Shown: positions 35,987 through 45,016, counted from the first letter of the stretch. The stretch is DNA of 64,000 nt from Actinomadura sp. CNU-125 (GCF_001942465.1 NZ_MKJY01000033.1:1-64000); one strand, 5' to 3'. Program-made: numbers and translations. Notes: generated by a model from the letters alone, not told the origin.

Positions 35987-37095
35987 AGCCGCTGCACGGC
36001 CCGGAATTCGGCAGCTACCCCGCCGAGGACGTCACGTGGCTGCTGAAGGACCTCTCGGACGTGGAACTGGAGGCGCCCACCGAGGAACGCGAGGCCGCGA
36101 TCCAGGCGGGCCGCGCCCACTACGCGGAGTCGCTCCCCGTCGAGTACCAGCCCGGCCCGGAGTACCGGCGGCTCTTCCACGCGGCCCTGGACGCCTCCGC
36201 CGAGCGCATCGCGTACGCGACGGGCCTCGTCACCGAGCTCGTCCTCGCCGAGCGCGGCCCGGACGCCGTCCTGGTGTCGCTCGCCCGCGCCGGAACGCCC
36301 GTCGGGATCCTGATGCGGCGCTGGGCGCGGTTCGCCCACGGGCTCGACCTGCCGCACTACGCGATCAGCATCGTGCGCGCCCGGGGCATCGACGGCACCG
36401 CCCTGCGGTACCTCGCCGGGCGCCACGACCCGTCCCGCGTGATGTTCGTCGACGGCTGGACGGGCAAGGGCGCGATCACCCGGGAACTCACCGACGCCCT
36501 CCGCGGCGGCCCGTTCCGCCCCGACCTCGCCGTCCTGGCCGACCCCGGGCGCTGCACCCCGCTGCACGGCACGCGCGACGACTTCCTGATCCCGTCCGCC
36601 TGCCTGAACTCGACCGTGTCCGGGCTGGTCAGCCGCACCGTCCTCAACGCCGACCTGATCGGCCCCGGCGACTTCCACGGCGCGAAGTTCTACGCCGATC
36701 TCGCCGCCGACGACGTCTCCGCGCTCTTCCTCGACGCCGTCCGCGCCCGCTTCGACGACGTCGCCGAACGGGTCGCGAAGGACCTGCCCGCCCTCCGCGC
36801 CGCCGACCGGACACCCGACTGGTCCGGGTGGGACGCCGTCCGCCGCTGGGCGCGCGCGCAGGGCACCGACGACCTCAACCTCGTGAAACCGGGGATCGGG
36901 GAAACGACCCGTGTACTTCTGCGACGGGTGCCCTGGAAGGTGCTCATCCGCGCGGACGCGGGGCCGGAGGTGACGCACATCCGCCTGCTGGCCCGGGAAC
37001 GCGGCGTCCCGATCGAGGAAGTCGCCCCGGACGCCTTCCCGTACGCCTGCATGGGCTTCATCCACCCGAAGTTCGGCAAGGGGGCCGTTCAGTGA
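35983..37095 (+). CDS. StiP-type PRTase/PELOTA-like protein of the Ter module
   Basis: 370 residues. It matches the family annotated as cysteine protease StiP but which carries a PRTase fold: TGLVTELVLAERGPDAVLVS, DPSRVMFVDGWTGKGAITRE as PRPP loop, and CLNSTVSGLVSRTVLNADLI. The C-terminal 80 residues (GETTRVLLRRVPWKVLIRAD; HIRLLARERGVPIEEV) look like the PELOTA-type RNA-binding domain. The name StiP should not be taken as proof of protease activity. GTG 35983 and its stop overlap both neighbours by 4 nt, a tightly coupled unit. Confidence 0.82.
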   Translation: MKPLHGPEFGSYPAEDVTWLLKDLSDVELEAPTEEREAAIQAGRAHYAESLPVEYQPGPEYRRLFHAALDASAERIAYATGLVTELVLAERGPDAVLVSLARAGTPVGILMRRWARFAHGLDLPHYAISIVRARGIDGTALRYLAGRHDPSRVMFVDGWTGKGAITRELTDALRGGPFRPDLAVLADPGRCTPLHGTRDDFLIPSACLNSTVSGLVSRTVLNADLIGPGDFHGAKFYADLAADDVSALFLDAVRARFDDVAERVAKDLPALRAADRTPDWSGWDAVRRWARAQGTDDLNLVKPGIGETTRVLLRRVPWKVLIRADAGPEVTHIRLLARERGVPIEEVAPDAFPYACMGFIHPKFGKGAVQ

Positions 37096-37898
37096 CCGTC
37101 CTTGTGTGTTCCGACCTGGATCGCACGCTCATCTACTCGCAGGCCGCGTTCGCCTTGGACGGCCCAGACGAAACGATGCCGCGCCTCCTGTGCGTGGAGT
37201 TCTACCAAGGAAAACCGCTCTCCTACATGACGGAGAAGGCCGCACGCACCCTGGAGGACCTCGCGGCCGCGGCCACGTTCGTCCCGACCACGACGCGCAC
37301 GCCCGAGCAGTACCGTCGCGTCCGCCTGCTGGAGAAGCCGCCCGCGTACGCGATCTGCGCCAACGGCGGGCACCTCCTCGTGGACGGCGCCGACGACCCC
37401 GACTGGTCCGCGTCCGTCCGGACCCGCGTCGCCGGCGAGTGCGCGCCCCTCGCGGAGATTCGGGAACACCTCACGGGCGTCTCGGGCGACTTCGTCCTGA
37501 AACGCCGCACCGCCTCCGACCTGTTCGCCTACACCGTCGTCGACCGCGCCGCCCTACCCGCGGGCTGGGTGGACGACCTCACCGGCTGGTGCGCCGACCG
37601 CGGCTGGCGCACGTCCCTGCAGGGCAGGAAGGTGTACTGCCTGCCGTCCGGCCTCACCAAGGCCGCCGCCGCGGCCGAGGTCGCCCGCCGCACCGGCGCC
37701 GCGTCCATGCTCGCCGCCGGGGACAGCCTCCTCGACGTCGACCTCCTCGACGCCGCCGACGCCGCCGTCCGGCCCGCGCACGGCGAGCTGCACGACACCG
37801 GACGGACGTCCCCGACCACGAGCGTCACGGCGTCCGGCGGCATCGTTGCGGGGCAGGAGATCGCGGAATGGCTCCTGTCACGGGCCGCCGCACCGTAG
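37092..37898 (+). CDS. HAD-superfamily phosphatase of the Ter module
   Basis: 268 residues. Motif I VLVCSDLDRTLIYSQ (DxDxT), a Cof-type cap, and motif III/IV SMLAAGDSLLDVDLLDAADA. The likely role is dephosphorylation of the intermediate made by the two PRTases. GTG 37092 overlaps the StiP stop (GTGA). It is the last gene of the coupled module; the next gene starts about 106 nt later. Substrate unknown. Confidence 0.85.
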   Translation: MTVLVCSDLDRTLIYSQAAFALDGPDETMPRLLCVEFYQGKPLSYMTEKAARTLEDLAAAATFVPTTTRTPEQYRRVRLLEKPPAYAICANGGHLLVDGADDPDWSASVRTRVAGECAPLAEIREHLTGVSGDFVLKRRTASDLFAYTVVDRAALPAGWVDDLTGWCADRGWRTSLQGRKVYCLPSGLTKAAAAAEVARRTGAASMLAAGDSLLDVDLLDAADAAVRPAHGELHDTGRTSPTTSVTASGGIVAGQEIAEWLLSRAAAP

Positions 37899-38004
37899 AA
37901 AATCACGTGCCTCTACCCCGCATCGTCGGGAACGAACTTCGCCAGGGGGCTCGTCGTGGCACGGATATGGGGTCACAATCGCAGTGAGGAGGCCCCCTGA
38001 ACAC

Positions 38005-39312
38005 ATGAGCTCCCGGCTGACCGGAGACGAGACCGCGCTGTGGCAGGCCGCGGCGTGCGTGCTGGACGCCAACTGGACGGGCGCCGCGACCGCCGCGTCG
38101 CCCGGCCTCTACCCGCACCAGTGGAGCTGGGACTCGGCGTTCGCCGCCCTCGGCCTCGCCCGGCACCGCCCCGACCGCGCCCGCCGCGAACTGCTGTCGC
38201 TCTTCCGCGGCCAGTGGGCGGACGGGATGCTCCCGCACATCGTGTTCAACACGCGCCTCGACCGGCGGGCGTTCTTCCCCGGCCCGGAACTGTGGTGCAG
38301 CGAGCGGCAGCCCGCCGCGCCCCGCGGCGTCCGCACGTCCGGCCTGACCCAGCCGCCGCTGCACGCCCTCGTCGCGCTGCGCCTGCACCGGGCCTCGCCC
38401 GACCGCGCGTTCGCCGCCCGCCTCTACCCGATGCTCGCCGCCCAGCACCGCTACCTCGCCCAGGTGCGCGACCTGGAGTCCAGCGGCCTCATCGCGATCT
38501 GCCACCCGTGGGAGTCCGGTCTCGACAACAGCCCCGCCTGGGACCGTCCGCTCGGCGGCATCGACCTGCCGCCGGACGCCTTCGCGCCCGCCCGCAGCCC
38601 GCGCGCGCTCCCCAGCGGCGAGGACTACGACCGGTACGTCCGGCTCGTCACCCTGCTCCGCGAGACCGCGTACAGCCCCGGCCACATCCGCGAGACGCAC
38701 CCGTTCGCCGTCGAGGACCCCCTCGTCAACGCCGCCTACCTCGCCTCCACGCACGCCCTCGCCGAACTCGCCGAGATCGTCGGCGCCGACCCGGCCCCCC
38801 ACCGCGAGCGCGCCGCCCGCATCCACGGGGCCCTCCTCGACCGCCTCTGGGACCCCGACGGCGGCTGCTTCCGCGCCCGCGACCTGCGCGCCGACCGGCT
38901 GCTGCCCGCCGTCACCGTCGGCGCGTTCGGCCCCCTGCTGGATCCCGAACTGCCCGCCCCGATCGTCCGCGCCCTCGTCGACCTCCTCCTGTCGGCCCGC
39001 TTCGCGGGAGCCGCCGGGTACCCCGTCCCGACGTGCGACATCCAGTCGCCCGCCTTCGACCGCTCCGGCTACTGGCGCGGACCCACCTGGATCAGCACGA
39101 ACTGGCTGATCTGGTACGGCGCCCTCGTGCACGGCCTCCCCGTCGTCGCCGACCTCCTGTACGGCTCCACGCTGCGGCTCGTCCGCCAGTCCGGCTTCCG
39201 CGAGTTCTTCGACCCCTTCGACGGCTCCGGTCGCGGCGGCCACGACCACTCGTGGTCGGCCGCGCTCGTCCTCGACCTCCTCGGCGCCCGCCGCGCCCCG
39301 CGCGCGGCCTGA
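38005..39312 (+). CDS. MGH1-type (GH63-like) alpha/alpha-barrel glycoside hydrolase
   Basis: 435 residues, no signal peptide. Landmarks of the MGH1/GH63 alpha/alpha toroid: GLYPHQWSWDSAFAALGLAR, ICHPWESGLDNSPAWDRPLG, HPFAVEDPLVNAAYLASTHA and SGYWRGPTWISTNWLIWYGA. Relatives hydrolyse glucosylglycerate, mannosylglycerate or trehalose-like sugars; the exact substrate cannot be told. ATG 38005 is preceded by GAGGAGG at a spacing of 12 nt. It lies directly after the Ter metabolite module in the same direction and may belong to it or merely follow it. Confidence 0.82.
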   Translation: MSSRLTGDETALWQAAACVLDANWTGAATAASPGLYPHQWSWDSAFAALGLARHRPDRARRELLSLFRGQWADGMLPHIVFNTRLDRRAFFPGPELWCSERQPAAPRGVRTSGLTQPPLHALVALRLHRASPDRAFAARLYPMLAAQHRYLAQVRDLESSGLIAICHPWESGLDNSPAWDRPLGGIDLPPDAFAPARSPRALPSGEDYDRYVRLVTLLRETAYSPGHIRETHPFAVEDPLVNAAYLASTHALAELAEIVGADPAPHRERAARIHGALLDRLWDPDGGCFRARDLRADRLLPAVTVGAFGPLLDPELPAPIVRALVDLLLSARFAGAAGYPVPTCDIQSPAFDRSGYWRGPTWISTNWLIWYGALVHGLPVVADLLYGSTLRLVRQSGFREFFDPFDGSGRGGHDHSWSAALVLDLLGARRAPRAA

Positions 39313-39349
39313 CGCGCCCGCGCACCGCCTGATCGCCTACTTTGGGGGC

Positions 39350-39844
39350 ATGCGTCTTCTCCGGGGCTCCCTGCCCGCCGCGCTCCGCACCGCGCTGTCG
39401 CTCGAACGGGGCGAGCGCGCCCTCGCCCACGCCCCGACCCGCGGCGGTTCGCACGTGGTCGCCACCACGACGGCCCTGCACCTGCCGTCCCCCGAGGACG
39501 GGTTCGTCCGCATCCCGTACGAGCGCATCGACAGCGCGTCCTGGAAGGACGGCTGGCTGCACGTCACCGAGACCTCGCGGGCCGCGCACCACGTGCGGCT
39601 CACCGAACCCGGGTCCGTCCCGGAGACGATCCGCGAGCGCGTCACCGCGACCGTCGCGGTCAGCCACCGGGCCGAACTGCCGGGCGGCGGCGGGGTCCGC
39701 ATCGCCGGACGCCGCCCGGCCACCGGCGGCGACGTCCGCTGGACGTTCGTCTTCGACGCGGGCATGGACCCGGACGACCCGGGCCTGCGCGCCCAGGCGG
39801 AGCAGATCCTCGAAGGCCTGCGCCGCCAGACGGGCCTCTACTGA
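39350..39844 (+). CDS. Conserved actinobacterial protein of unknown function
   Basis: 164 residues, soluble. The first half (SLERGERALAHAPTRGGSHV, VATTTALHLP, RIPYERIDSASWKDGWLHVT) looks like a PH-like beta-barrel; the second half contains HRAELPGGGGVRIAGRRPAT and ends AEQILEGLRRQTGLY. Such proteins are common next to tRNA genes in actinomycetes but I know no function. ATG 39350 follows a short intergenic gap after the glycosidase; it converges on the YtxH gene. Confidence 0.7.
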   Translation: MRLLRGSLPAALRTALSLERGERALAHAPTRGGSHVVATTTALHLPSPEDGFVRIPYERIDSASWKDGWLHVTETSRAAHHVRLTEPGSVPETIRERVTATVAVSHRAELPGGGGVRIAGRRPATGGDVRWTFVFDAGMDPDDPGLRAQAEQILEGLRRQTGLY

Positions 39845-39857
39845 CCGTTCCGTCCGT

Positions 39858-40127
39858 TCAGCCGGGGTAGACCGTCGGACGCTCGTGATGCTCCGGCTGC
39901 TCGGGCACGTGCTCCTTCGAGCCGCGCATGTTCCCGGCCTTGTCCCGCGCGGCCCCGGCGAACTCCTCGCCCTTGGCCCGCAGCATGCCCTTGGCGTCCT
40001 GCACGTTCGGGTTCTCCTGCAGTTGCCGCGTGAACCGCTTGAGCTGCTCGTATCGCTCCTGACCGGCCTTCGTCCCGAGGACATAGCCGATCGCGGCGCC
40101 CGCGATGAACGTCATGCGGTGCTTCAT
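39858..40127 (-). CDS. YtxH-like small membrane-associated protein
   Basis: 89 residues. A single hydrophobic/glycine N-terminal segment (MTFIAGAAIGYVLGTKAGQE) followed by a charged helical tail (RYEQLKRFTRQLQENPNVQD; AGAARDKAGNMRGSKEHVPE), the YtxH/ElaB-like layout of small stress-associated proteins. ATG 40127 is chosen since upstream sequence in frame looks non-coding. It ends 13 nt from the convergent gene. Confidence 0.7.
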   Translation of the reverse strand: MKHRMTFIAGAAIGYVLGTKAGQERYEQLKRFTRQLQENPNVQDAKGMLRAKGEEFAGAARDKAGNMRGSKEHVPEQPEHHERPTVYPG

Positions 40128-40274
40128 GGTGGTTCCAACCCCCGGGTAAGAGCGGATGATGCCCGGCCCATACCCACGATCGCCGCCGCCACCCATTAAC
40201 CGTGCGCGAACCACCCTGGAGATGCGCTAATCTAGACGCGCCGACGGGGACCGAGGCCCCGAGGCGACAAACGA

Positions 40275-40347
40275 TCCCGCGTAGCTCAATCGGCAGAGCA
40301 GCCGGCTGTTAACCGGCAGGTTATTGGTTCGAGTCCAATCGCGGGAG
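40275..40347 (+). tRNA. tRNA-Asn(GTT)
   Basis: Full cloverleaf: acceptor TCCCGCG with CGCGGGA, D-arm GCTCAATCGGCAGAGC, anticodon arm GCCGG CTGTTAA CCGGC with anticodon GTT, T-arm TTGGTTCGAGTCCAA, discriminator G. CCA is not encoded. 73 nt. Confidence 0.97.
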
Positions 40348-40357
40348 CTCACGGGAA

Positions 40358-40390
40358 CACGCCCCGTCCGACACGTTCGGACGGGGCGTG
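40358..40390. terminator. Hairpin between tRNA-Asn and the methyltransferase gene
   Basis: A perfect 13-bp stem (CACGCCCCGTCCG with CGGACGGGGCGTG) has a 7-nt loop, ideally placed to stop both the tRNA and the convergent methyltransferase transcript. Confidence 0.8.
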
Positions 40391-40397
40391 ACGCGTT

Positions 40398-41210
40398 TCA
40401 GGACGCGCGGGCGGTGACCAGCCACACGGCCGCGCCGAACCGGACTTCGCCGCCCCGCACGAACGGGTCGAACGCGGGCCGCACCGCCTCGACGACCTTC
40501 TCGCGCGTCCGTTCGTCGATGTCGGGCAGGAGCCGGCCCACGGGCCCGAACCGGGTGATGTAGGTGTCCAGGGCCGACCCGGGCAGGACGCACTCCACAT
40601 CGACCGGCCGGATGTCGACGTCGTCCCATCCGGCTTCCTCGAGAATGCCGCGGACCTTGCCCGCGTCGGCGAACGCGAACTGCCCGGGCGCGTCCGGACG
40701 CCGCTCGGGAAGGTCCGGCAGCAGCGGCGCCGCGGCGCGCTCGGCCGTCGTCATGAACGGGTTGTCCTCGGCGCCGCGCCACACCACGAGCCGCAGCGCG
40801 CCGCCGTCCGCCGTGGCGCGCCGCAGGTTCGCGAACGCCTTCACCGAATCGGCGAAGAACATGACGCCGAAGCGCGACATGACCGTGTCGAAGGAACCCG
40901 GCTCGAACTCGTGCTCTTCCGCGTCGGCGCGAACGAACCGGACGTCCGCGCCCGCCCGCTCCGCGCGCGCCCGCGCCGCCTCGACCATCGGCTCCGAGAC
41001 GTCGATCCCCACGCTTTCCGCACGCCGCGCCACGGCCACGGTCGTCCCGCCCGTCCCGCAGCCGACGTCGAGCACCCGCCCCCCGGCCGGGACCGCCTCG
41101 ACCAGCAGGTCCTCGATGGGCTTGAACAGTTCGTCGACCATCCCCTGGCTTTCGACCCATGCCTGCCCGGCGGTCTTGTTCCAGTGCGTCGACTGCTCGG
41201 TCTCGTCCAT
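40398..41210 (-). CDS. Class I SAM-dependent methyltransferase
   Basis: 270 residues. Motif I RVLDVGCGTGGTTVAVARRA, acidic post-I SVGIDVSEPMVEAARARAER, motif II/III SFDTVMSRFGVMFFADSVKA. It resembles the UbiE/PhcB-like family that methylates small molecules; the acceptor is unknown. The start is ATG 41210 because AAGGAG lies 6 nt upstream; an ATG at 41216 touches the ribosome site. It is divergent from a MerR regulator and its promoter has the 19-bp MerR spacer, so it is the likely inducible target. Confidence 0.85.
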   Translation of the reverse strand: MDETEQSTHWNKTAGQAWVESQGMVDELFKPIEDLLVEAVPAGGRVLDVGCGTGGTTVAVARRAESVGIDVSEPMVEAARARAERAGADVRFVRADAEEHEFEPGSFDTVMSRFGVMFFADSVKAFANLRRATADGGALRLVVWRGAEDNPFMTTAERAAAPLLPDLPERRPDAPGQFAFADAGKVRGILEEAGWDDVDIRPVDVECVLPGSALDTYITRFGPVGRLLPDIDERTREKVVEAVRPAFDPFVRGGEVRFGAAVWLVTARAS

Positions 41211-41244
41211 GCTCATCTCCTTGACTCCGCGATCCATTACCGAC

Positions 41245-41275
41245 ACTCTGCTCCTTAAAGTCGACTTGAGGTCAA
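41245..41275 (-). promoter_or_regulatory. MerR-type promoter of the methyltransferase
   Basis: On the minus strand TTGACC (41275-41270) and CAGAGT (41250-41245) are 19 bp apart, the same boxes and spacer as the LLM promoter at 20461-20491. The spacer contains the palindrome AAGTCGACTT (41258-41267). Confidence 0.7.
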
Positions 41276-41276
41276 G

Positions 41277-41705
41277 ATGAGCGATCTGGACATTGCCGAG
41301 GTCTCGCAACGCGCCGGTCTCCCCGCCTCCACGCTGCGGTACTACGAGGAGAAGGGGCTGATCGCCTCGACCGGCAGGCGCGGCCTGCGCCGCCAGTTCG
41401 CCCCGGGCGTCCTGGACCGGCTGGCCATGATCGCGCTCGGCCGCGCCGCCGGGTTCTCCCTGGACGAGATCGCCCGCATGTTCGCGCCCGACGGACGCCC
41501 GGACATCGACCGGCGTGTGCTCAGCGAGAAGGCCGACGAACTCGACCGGAAGATCGCCGAACTCGGCGTCCTGCGCGACTCCCTGCGCCACGCCGCGGCC
41601 TGCCCGGCCCCGCGTCACGCCGAGTGCCCGACGTTCCGGCGGATCCTGCGCGCCGCCCTGCCCGGCCGCGGCGGCGATCGCCGGAGGTGGGACCTCGACG
41701 CATAG
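41277..41705 (+). CDS. MerR-family transcriptional regulator
   Basis: 142 residues. Winged helix (DIAEVSQRAGLPASTLRYYE; EKGLIASTGRRGLRRQFAPG) plus effector-side helices. Two cysteines in the C-terminal part (AACPAPRHAECPTFRRIL) could serve as a redox or metal ligand pair, though they are not in the standard place of SoxR or metal sensors. ATG 41277 lies only 2 nt from the divergent -35 box, so the operator overlaps its own start. Likely controls the methyltransferase and itself. Confidence 0.85.
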   Translation: MSDLDIAEVSQRAGLPASTLRYYEEKGLIASTGRRGLRRQFAPGVLDRLAMIALGRAAGFSLDEIARMFAPDGRPDIDRRVLSEKADELDRKIAELGVLRDSLRHAAACPAPRHAECPTFRRILRAALPGRGGDRRRWDLDA

Positions 41706-41716
41706 CCGGATCTCCG

Positions 41717-42383
41717 TCAGGAGACGACCGCGCGCAGGCCGAACAGCGCTCCCAAGGTGATGAGGCCGAGGGGGATCGCGGCGAGAAGTCCCGTGGTGCC
41801 GTTCAGGCGTCGCGCGGGCGGACCGAGGTCGCCGCCGCCGCGCGTCCAAAGCGGGCGGGGTTCCAGGAGCAGGTGCAGCAGCACACCGGACAGCCCGACC
41901 GTGTACAGCCAGAACCAGCCCCAGCGGCCGGCGTACCGGTGAGCGCCCGTGCCCGCCATCACCGCGAGCATGACCGACCAGAGCAGCCAGCGCCCGAGGC
42001 GAAGTAGGCCGGGTGACGGTTCGTCCACCAGGGATGCTCGTCATGCGGGTCGGGAACCGGTGTCACTTTCACCCCGTGAAGGGCGCCGGTCTCCCACTCC
42101 GGCCCGTGACCCGGGTCTCATGCCAGGTCAGCAGGCCGCTGGACCACCGCACCGTACCGCCGTCGTAGTACGCGTTCTCGCCGGACTCCTTTTCGAGGTG
42201 GTCCACCTTTCCCTCGCGCAGATCCGCGTGCAGTTGCGCGGGAGGGACTTCCTGCGGGAACGCGCGGGTGAACGCCAACAGCCCGCAGGCCGGCAGGATC
42301 ACCAGCATGACCGGTCGCAACACGCGAGCGGCCGGGTTCGGCGTCGACGGTGAGGACTTCCTGGGGGCTTCCGTGTCGATCAC
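41717..42383 (-). CDS. Membrane protein of unknown function
   Basis: About 220 residues after joining three frames: an N-terminal helix (RVLRPVMLVILPACGLLAFT), an outside domain with HLEKESGENAYYDGGTVRW and EWETGALHGVKVTPVPDPHD, and three C-terminal helices (WLLWSVMLAVMAGTG, WFWLYTVGLSGVLLHLLLEP, GLLAAIPLGLITLGALFGLR). Breaks near 42092 (one C restores TRVTGPEWETG) and near 42003. I do not recognise the family. The GTG at 42383 starts 4 nt after the TetR stop, so the two form an operon. Confidence 0.55.
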
Positions 42384-42387
42384 TGGA

Positions 42388-42999
42388 TCAACTCCGAGGA
42401 GCGGACGGCCCCGCCCGGTGGACGGCCGTGGCGGCGGCCCCGATGATACGCGCGAGATCGTCGGTGGTGCGGGCCTGATCGCGGGCGGCGAGCGCGTCGT
42501 AGGTCTCGAACGAGGTCAGCTGCCAGATCACGTCGACCGTCGCGTCGTCCGGGGTCTCGGCGAGCCGGCGGAGCAGCTCGGTCAGGGCGGTGCGGCGCAT
42601 CTCGTCGCGGCGGCGCAGCAGGAGCTCCAGGTCGCGGTCGAGGACGGCCATCCCGCGGAGCCTGCGCAAAACCGGCCGGTCGCTCGCCCAGAATCCGCAG
42701 AACGTTTCGGCGAACCCGGTGAGAGCCGATGCCGCGTCGGGCGCGGCGAAGGCGTCCGACAGGCCCATGCCCGCACGGTCGGCCAGCGCGTCGAACAGCG
42801 CCTCCAGCAGCCCGGACTTGGACCCGAAGGCGTTGTAGACGCTCTGGCGTGACACGTCGGCCGCCTTGGCGACCGCGTCCACCGACAGGCGTGGCGGCGC
42901 GTCGCCCGCCAGCAGGGCGCGGGCGGCGTCCAGGATCCGCCGCCGCGTCTCCTCGGCGGCGGCCCGGCGCTTGTCGGACCGGTACTCGCGAGGACTCAT
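42388..42999 (-). CDS. TetR-family transcriptional regulator
   Basis: About 203 residues. N-terminal HTH RRRILDAARALLAGDAPPRL, SVDAVAKAADVSRQSVYNAF, GSKSGLLEALFDALAD, then an alpha-helical ligand domain. Divergent from the SDR operon at 43083; the AT-rich stretch AAATTTAGATTTACTG (about 43016-43032) in between is the probable operator and promoter zone. ATG 42999 is chosen although AAGGAG almost touches it. It probably represses the SDR operon and its own unit. Confidence 0.85.
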   Translation of the reverse strand: MSPREYRSDKRRAAAEETRRRILDAARALLAGDAPPRLSVDAVAKAADVSRQSVYNAFGSKSGLLEALFDALADRAGMGLSDAFAAPDAASALTGFAETFCGFWASDRPVLRRLRGMAVLDRDLELLLRRRDEMRRTALTELLRRLAETPDDATVDVIWQLTSFETYDALAARDQARTTDDLARIIGAAATAVHRAGPSAPRS

Positions 43000-43082
43000 C
43001 TCCTTGACCGCTCCCAAATTTAGATTTACTGTCTGTCCAAAGAATTCTAGCAGCACCGGCATCCGATGAGAAGGAGCAGGTC

Positions 43083-43906
43083 ATGACTACCGCACGTCCC
43101 CTGGACGGCAGGGTCGCCATCGTCACCGGCGCGAGCCGGGGCATCGGCGCGGCCACCGCCCGGGCGCTGCACGAGGCCGGGGCGGCCGTCGTCCTGGCCG
43201 CCCGGGACGGCGCCGCGCTGTCGGAGCTCGCCGCCGAGATCGGCGCGGCGGGCGGCCGCGCGCTGGCCGTGCGACCGACGTGTCGGACCCGGACGCGGTC
43301 GAACGGCTCGTCCGCCGCGCGGTCGGGGAGTTCGGGCGGCTGGACGCCGCGGTCAACAACGCGGCCGGCGGCGGCCACCCGCCCACCCCGCTGGCCGATG
43401 TCGCCGTCGCCGACTACGACAGCGCGCTGGCGGTCAACCTGCGCGGCGTCTTCCTGTGCATGAAGCACCAGATCCCGGCGATGCTCGACGGCGGCGGGGG
43501 CGCGATCGTGAACATGGCCTCCACGGCTGGCCTGCAGGCGGTCGGCGGCCTGGCGGGCTACGTGTCGAGCAAGTTCGGCCTCATCGGGCTGACCCGGTCG
43601 GCGGCACTGGACTACGCCGAGACCGGGCTGCGGATCAACGCGCTGGCGCCCGGGCCGATCCACACCGAGCAGCTCGAGCGCGCCGGTGAGCAGGCGCGGG
43701 AGGCGGCCGGGCGGGCCATGCCCATGCGCCGGATCGGGCGCCCCGCCGAGGTCGCGGACGCGGCCGTGTGGCTGTGCTCGGACGCGGCGTCGTTCGTCAC
43801 CGGCGCCACCCTCCCGATCGACGGCGGCAAGCTCGCCGGGAACGCCCCGTTCGGCCCCCGGCCCGGCACCGCCCCCGCGCGGCACCTGGAAGGAGAGCCG
43901 GCATGA
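43083..43906 (+). CDS. SDR-family oxidoreductase
   Basis: About 274 residues. NAD(P) motif AIVTGASRGIGAATARALHE, NNAAG (AAVNNAAGGGHP), catalytic Ser and YVSSK (IVNMASTAGLQ, AGYVSSKFGLIGLTRSAALD), and SFVTGATLPIDGGKLAGN at the end: a classical glucose-dehydrogenase-like SDR. The frame breaks at about 43272; one C restores LAVPTDVSDPDAVERLV. Its stop overlaps the ATG of the next gene. Substrate unknown. Confidence 0.9.
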
Positions 43907-44367
43907 CCGCTGACGCGACAGGAGAAACCGCCTCGGAAAGCAGGATGCCGGAGGCCGGGCGCGGCTCGGGTCGACGACGGCGGTCGGGGCCCGCGATCGC
44001 GCTGGCCGGCGGGGTGATGTCGGCGGTGGCGATGGCGCTGTGCGGGGTGCTCGGCTGGGCGGCGTCCCGCTCGGGTTCCCCGCAGAGCCCCGTGCTCGCC
44101 CGCACCCTCGCCGACCTGATGTTCGCGACCGGCGGCCCCGCCCACGTGGTGGCGTTCGGGCTGCTCCTCGCGGGCGTCGCGGTTCTGGCGCTGCTCCTGC
44201 GGCTGGTGCCCGCCGGGCTCGCCTGGTCCGGGATCGGGCTGCCCATCGCGCGGTTCGGCGGGCTGATCTGGCTGATCGCGGCGAGCGTGCTGCTGCCCCG
44301 CGAGCGTCCGCGACGGAACCGGCCGCGGCCCGCGGGACCGGCCGCCGTCGGGGCGGCGTCGGCGTGA
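43903..44367 (+). CDS. Small membrane protein in the SDR operon
   Basis: 154 residues with three or four helices (AIALAGGVMSAVAMALCGVL; HVVAFGLLLAGVAVLALLLR; FGGLIWLIAASVLLP), Arg-rich tails at both ends. No family recognised. The start overlaps the SDR stop (ATGA) and its stop overlaps the next start (TGATG), so all three genes are coupled. Confidence 0.7.
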   Translation: MTADATGETASESRMPEAGRGSGRRRRSGPAIALAGGVMSAVAMALCGVLGWAASRSGSPQSPVLARTLADLMFATGGPAHVVAFGLLLAGVAVLALLLRLVPAGLAWSGIGLPIARFGGLIWLIAASVLLPRERPRRNRPRPAGPAAVGAASA

Positions 44368-45016
44368 TGGACGGCACGGGCCGAGGGAAACTGGTCGTGG
44401 TCGGCGCGGCGGGCCGCACCGGCCGGCTGATCGTCGAACACGGACTGGCGCAAGACTACGAGGTACGGGCGGTCCTCCGTGATCCGAGCCGTCTCGGGAC
44501 GACGCATCGGCGGCTCGAAACGGTCACCGCCGACGTCCTCGACCCCGGCACCCTCGACGCGGCCCTCGACGGAGCGGACGCCGTCGCCGTCGCCCTCGGA
44601 ACACCGGACCGCAAGGCCGTCACCGTCTTCTCGCGGGGGATGCGCAACCTCCTGGGCGCGGTGCGCGGATCGGGCAGTCGGCGTCTCCTCGCCATGTCCT
44701 CGGCCGGGCTCGATACCGCGCACCTGTCGCCGGTGCAGCGGCTCGTCTCGCGGTTCTCGTCGACCGGGTGTACCGCGACGTCCACCTCGACCTCGCGCGG
44801 ATGGAGGACGAGATCGAGGCGAGCGGGCTCGACTGGACGATCGTGCGCGTCCCGATGCTCAAGGACGGACCCGCGACGCCGGACTACCGGGCGGTCGTGG
44901 GCGGCCACCTGACGAAGGCCGGAGGCGCGACGCGCGCGAACGTCGCCCACTGGATCGTCGAGCACCTCCACGACGCGTCGACGTTCCGGCGGAGAGTGGA
45001 AGTGGGCGACGGATAA
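44367..45016 (+). CDS. NAD(P)H-binding NmrA/SDR-like protein
   Basis: About 216 residues. The atypical SDR nucleotide motif LVVVGAAGRTGRLIVEHGLA, then DVLDPGTLDAALDGADAVAV and MEDEIEASGLDWTIVRVPML as in SDR_a5/NAD(P)-binding_10. It lacks YxxxK, so it may act as a redox sensor or epimerase-like enzyme. The frame breaks near 44765 before VYRDVHLDLARM. It is the last gene of the TetR-linked operon and faces the ECF41 target operon. Confidence 0.8.

Noticed and set aside
35983-37095. A cysteine protease, as the family name StiP suggests
   Set aside because: The visible PRPP-type loop and PELOTA-like C-terminus indicate a phosphoribosyltransferase fold; no Cys-His protease pair is evident.
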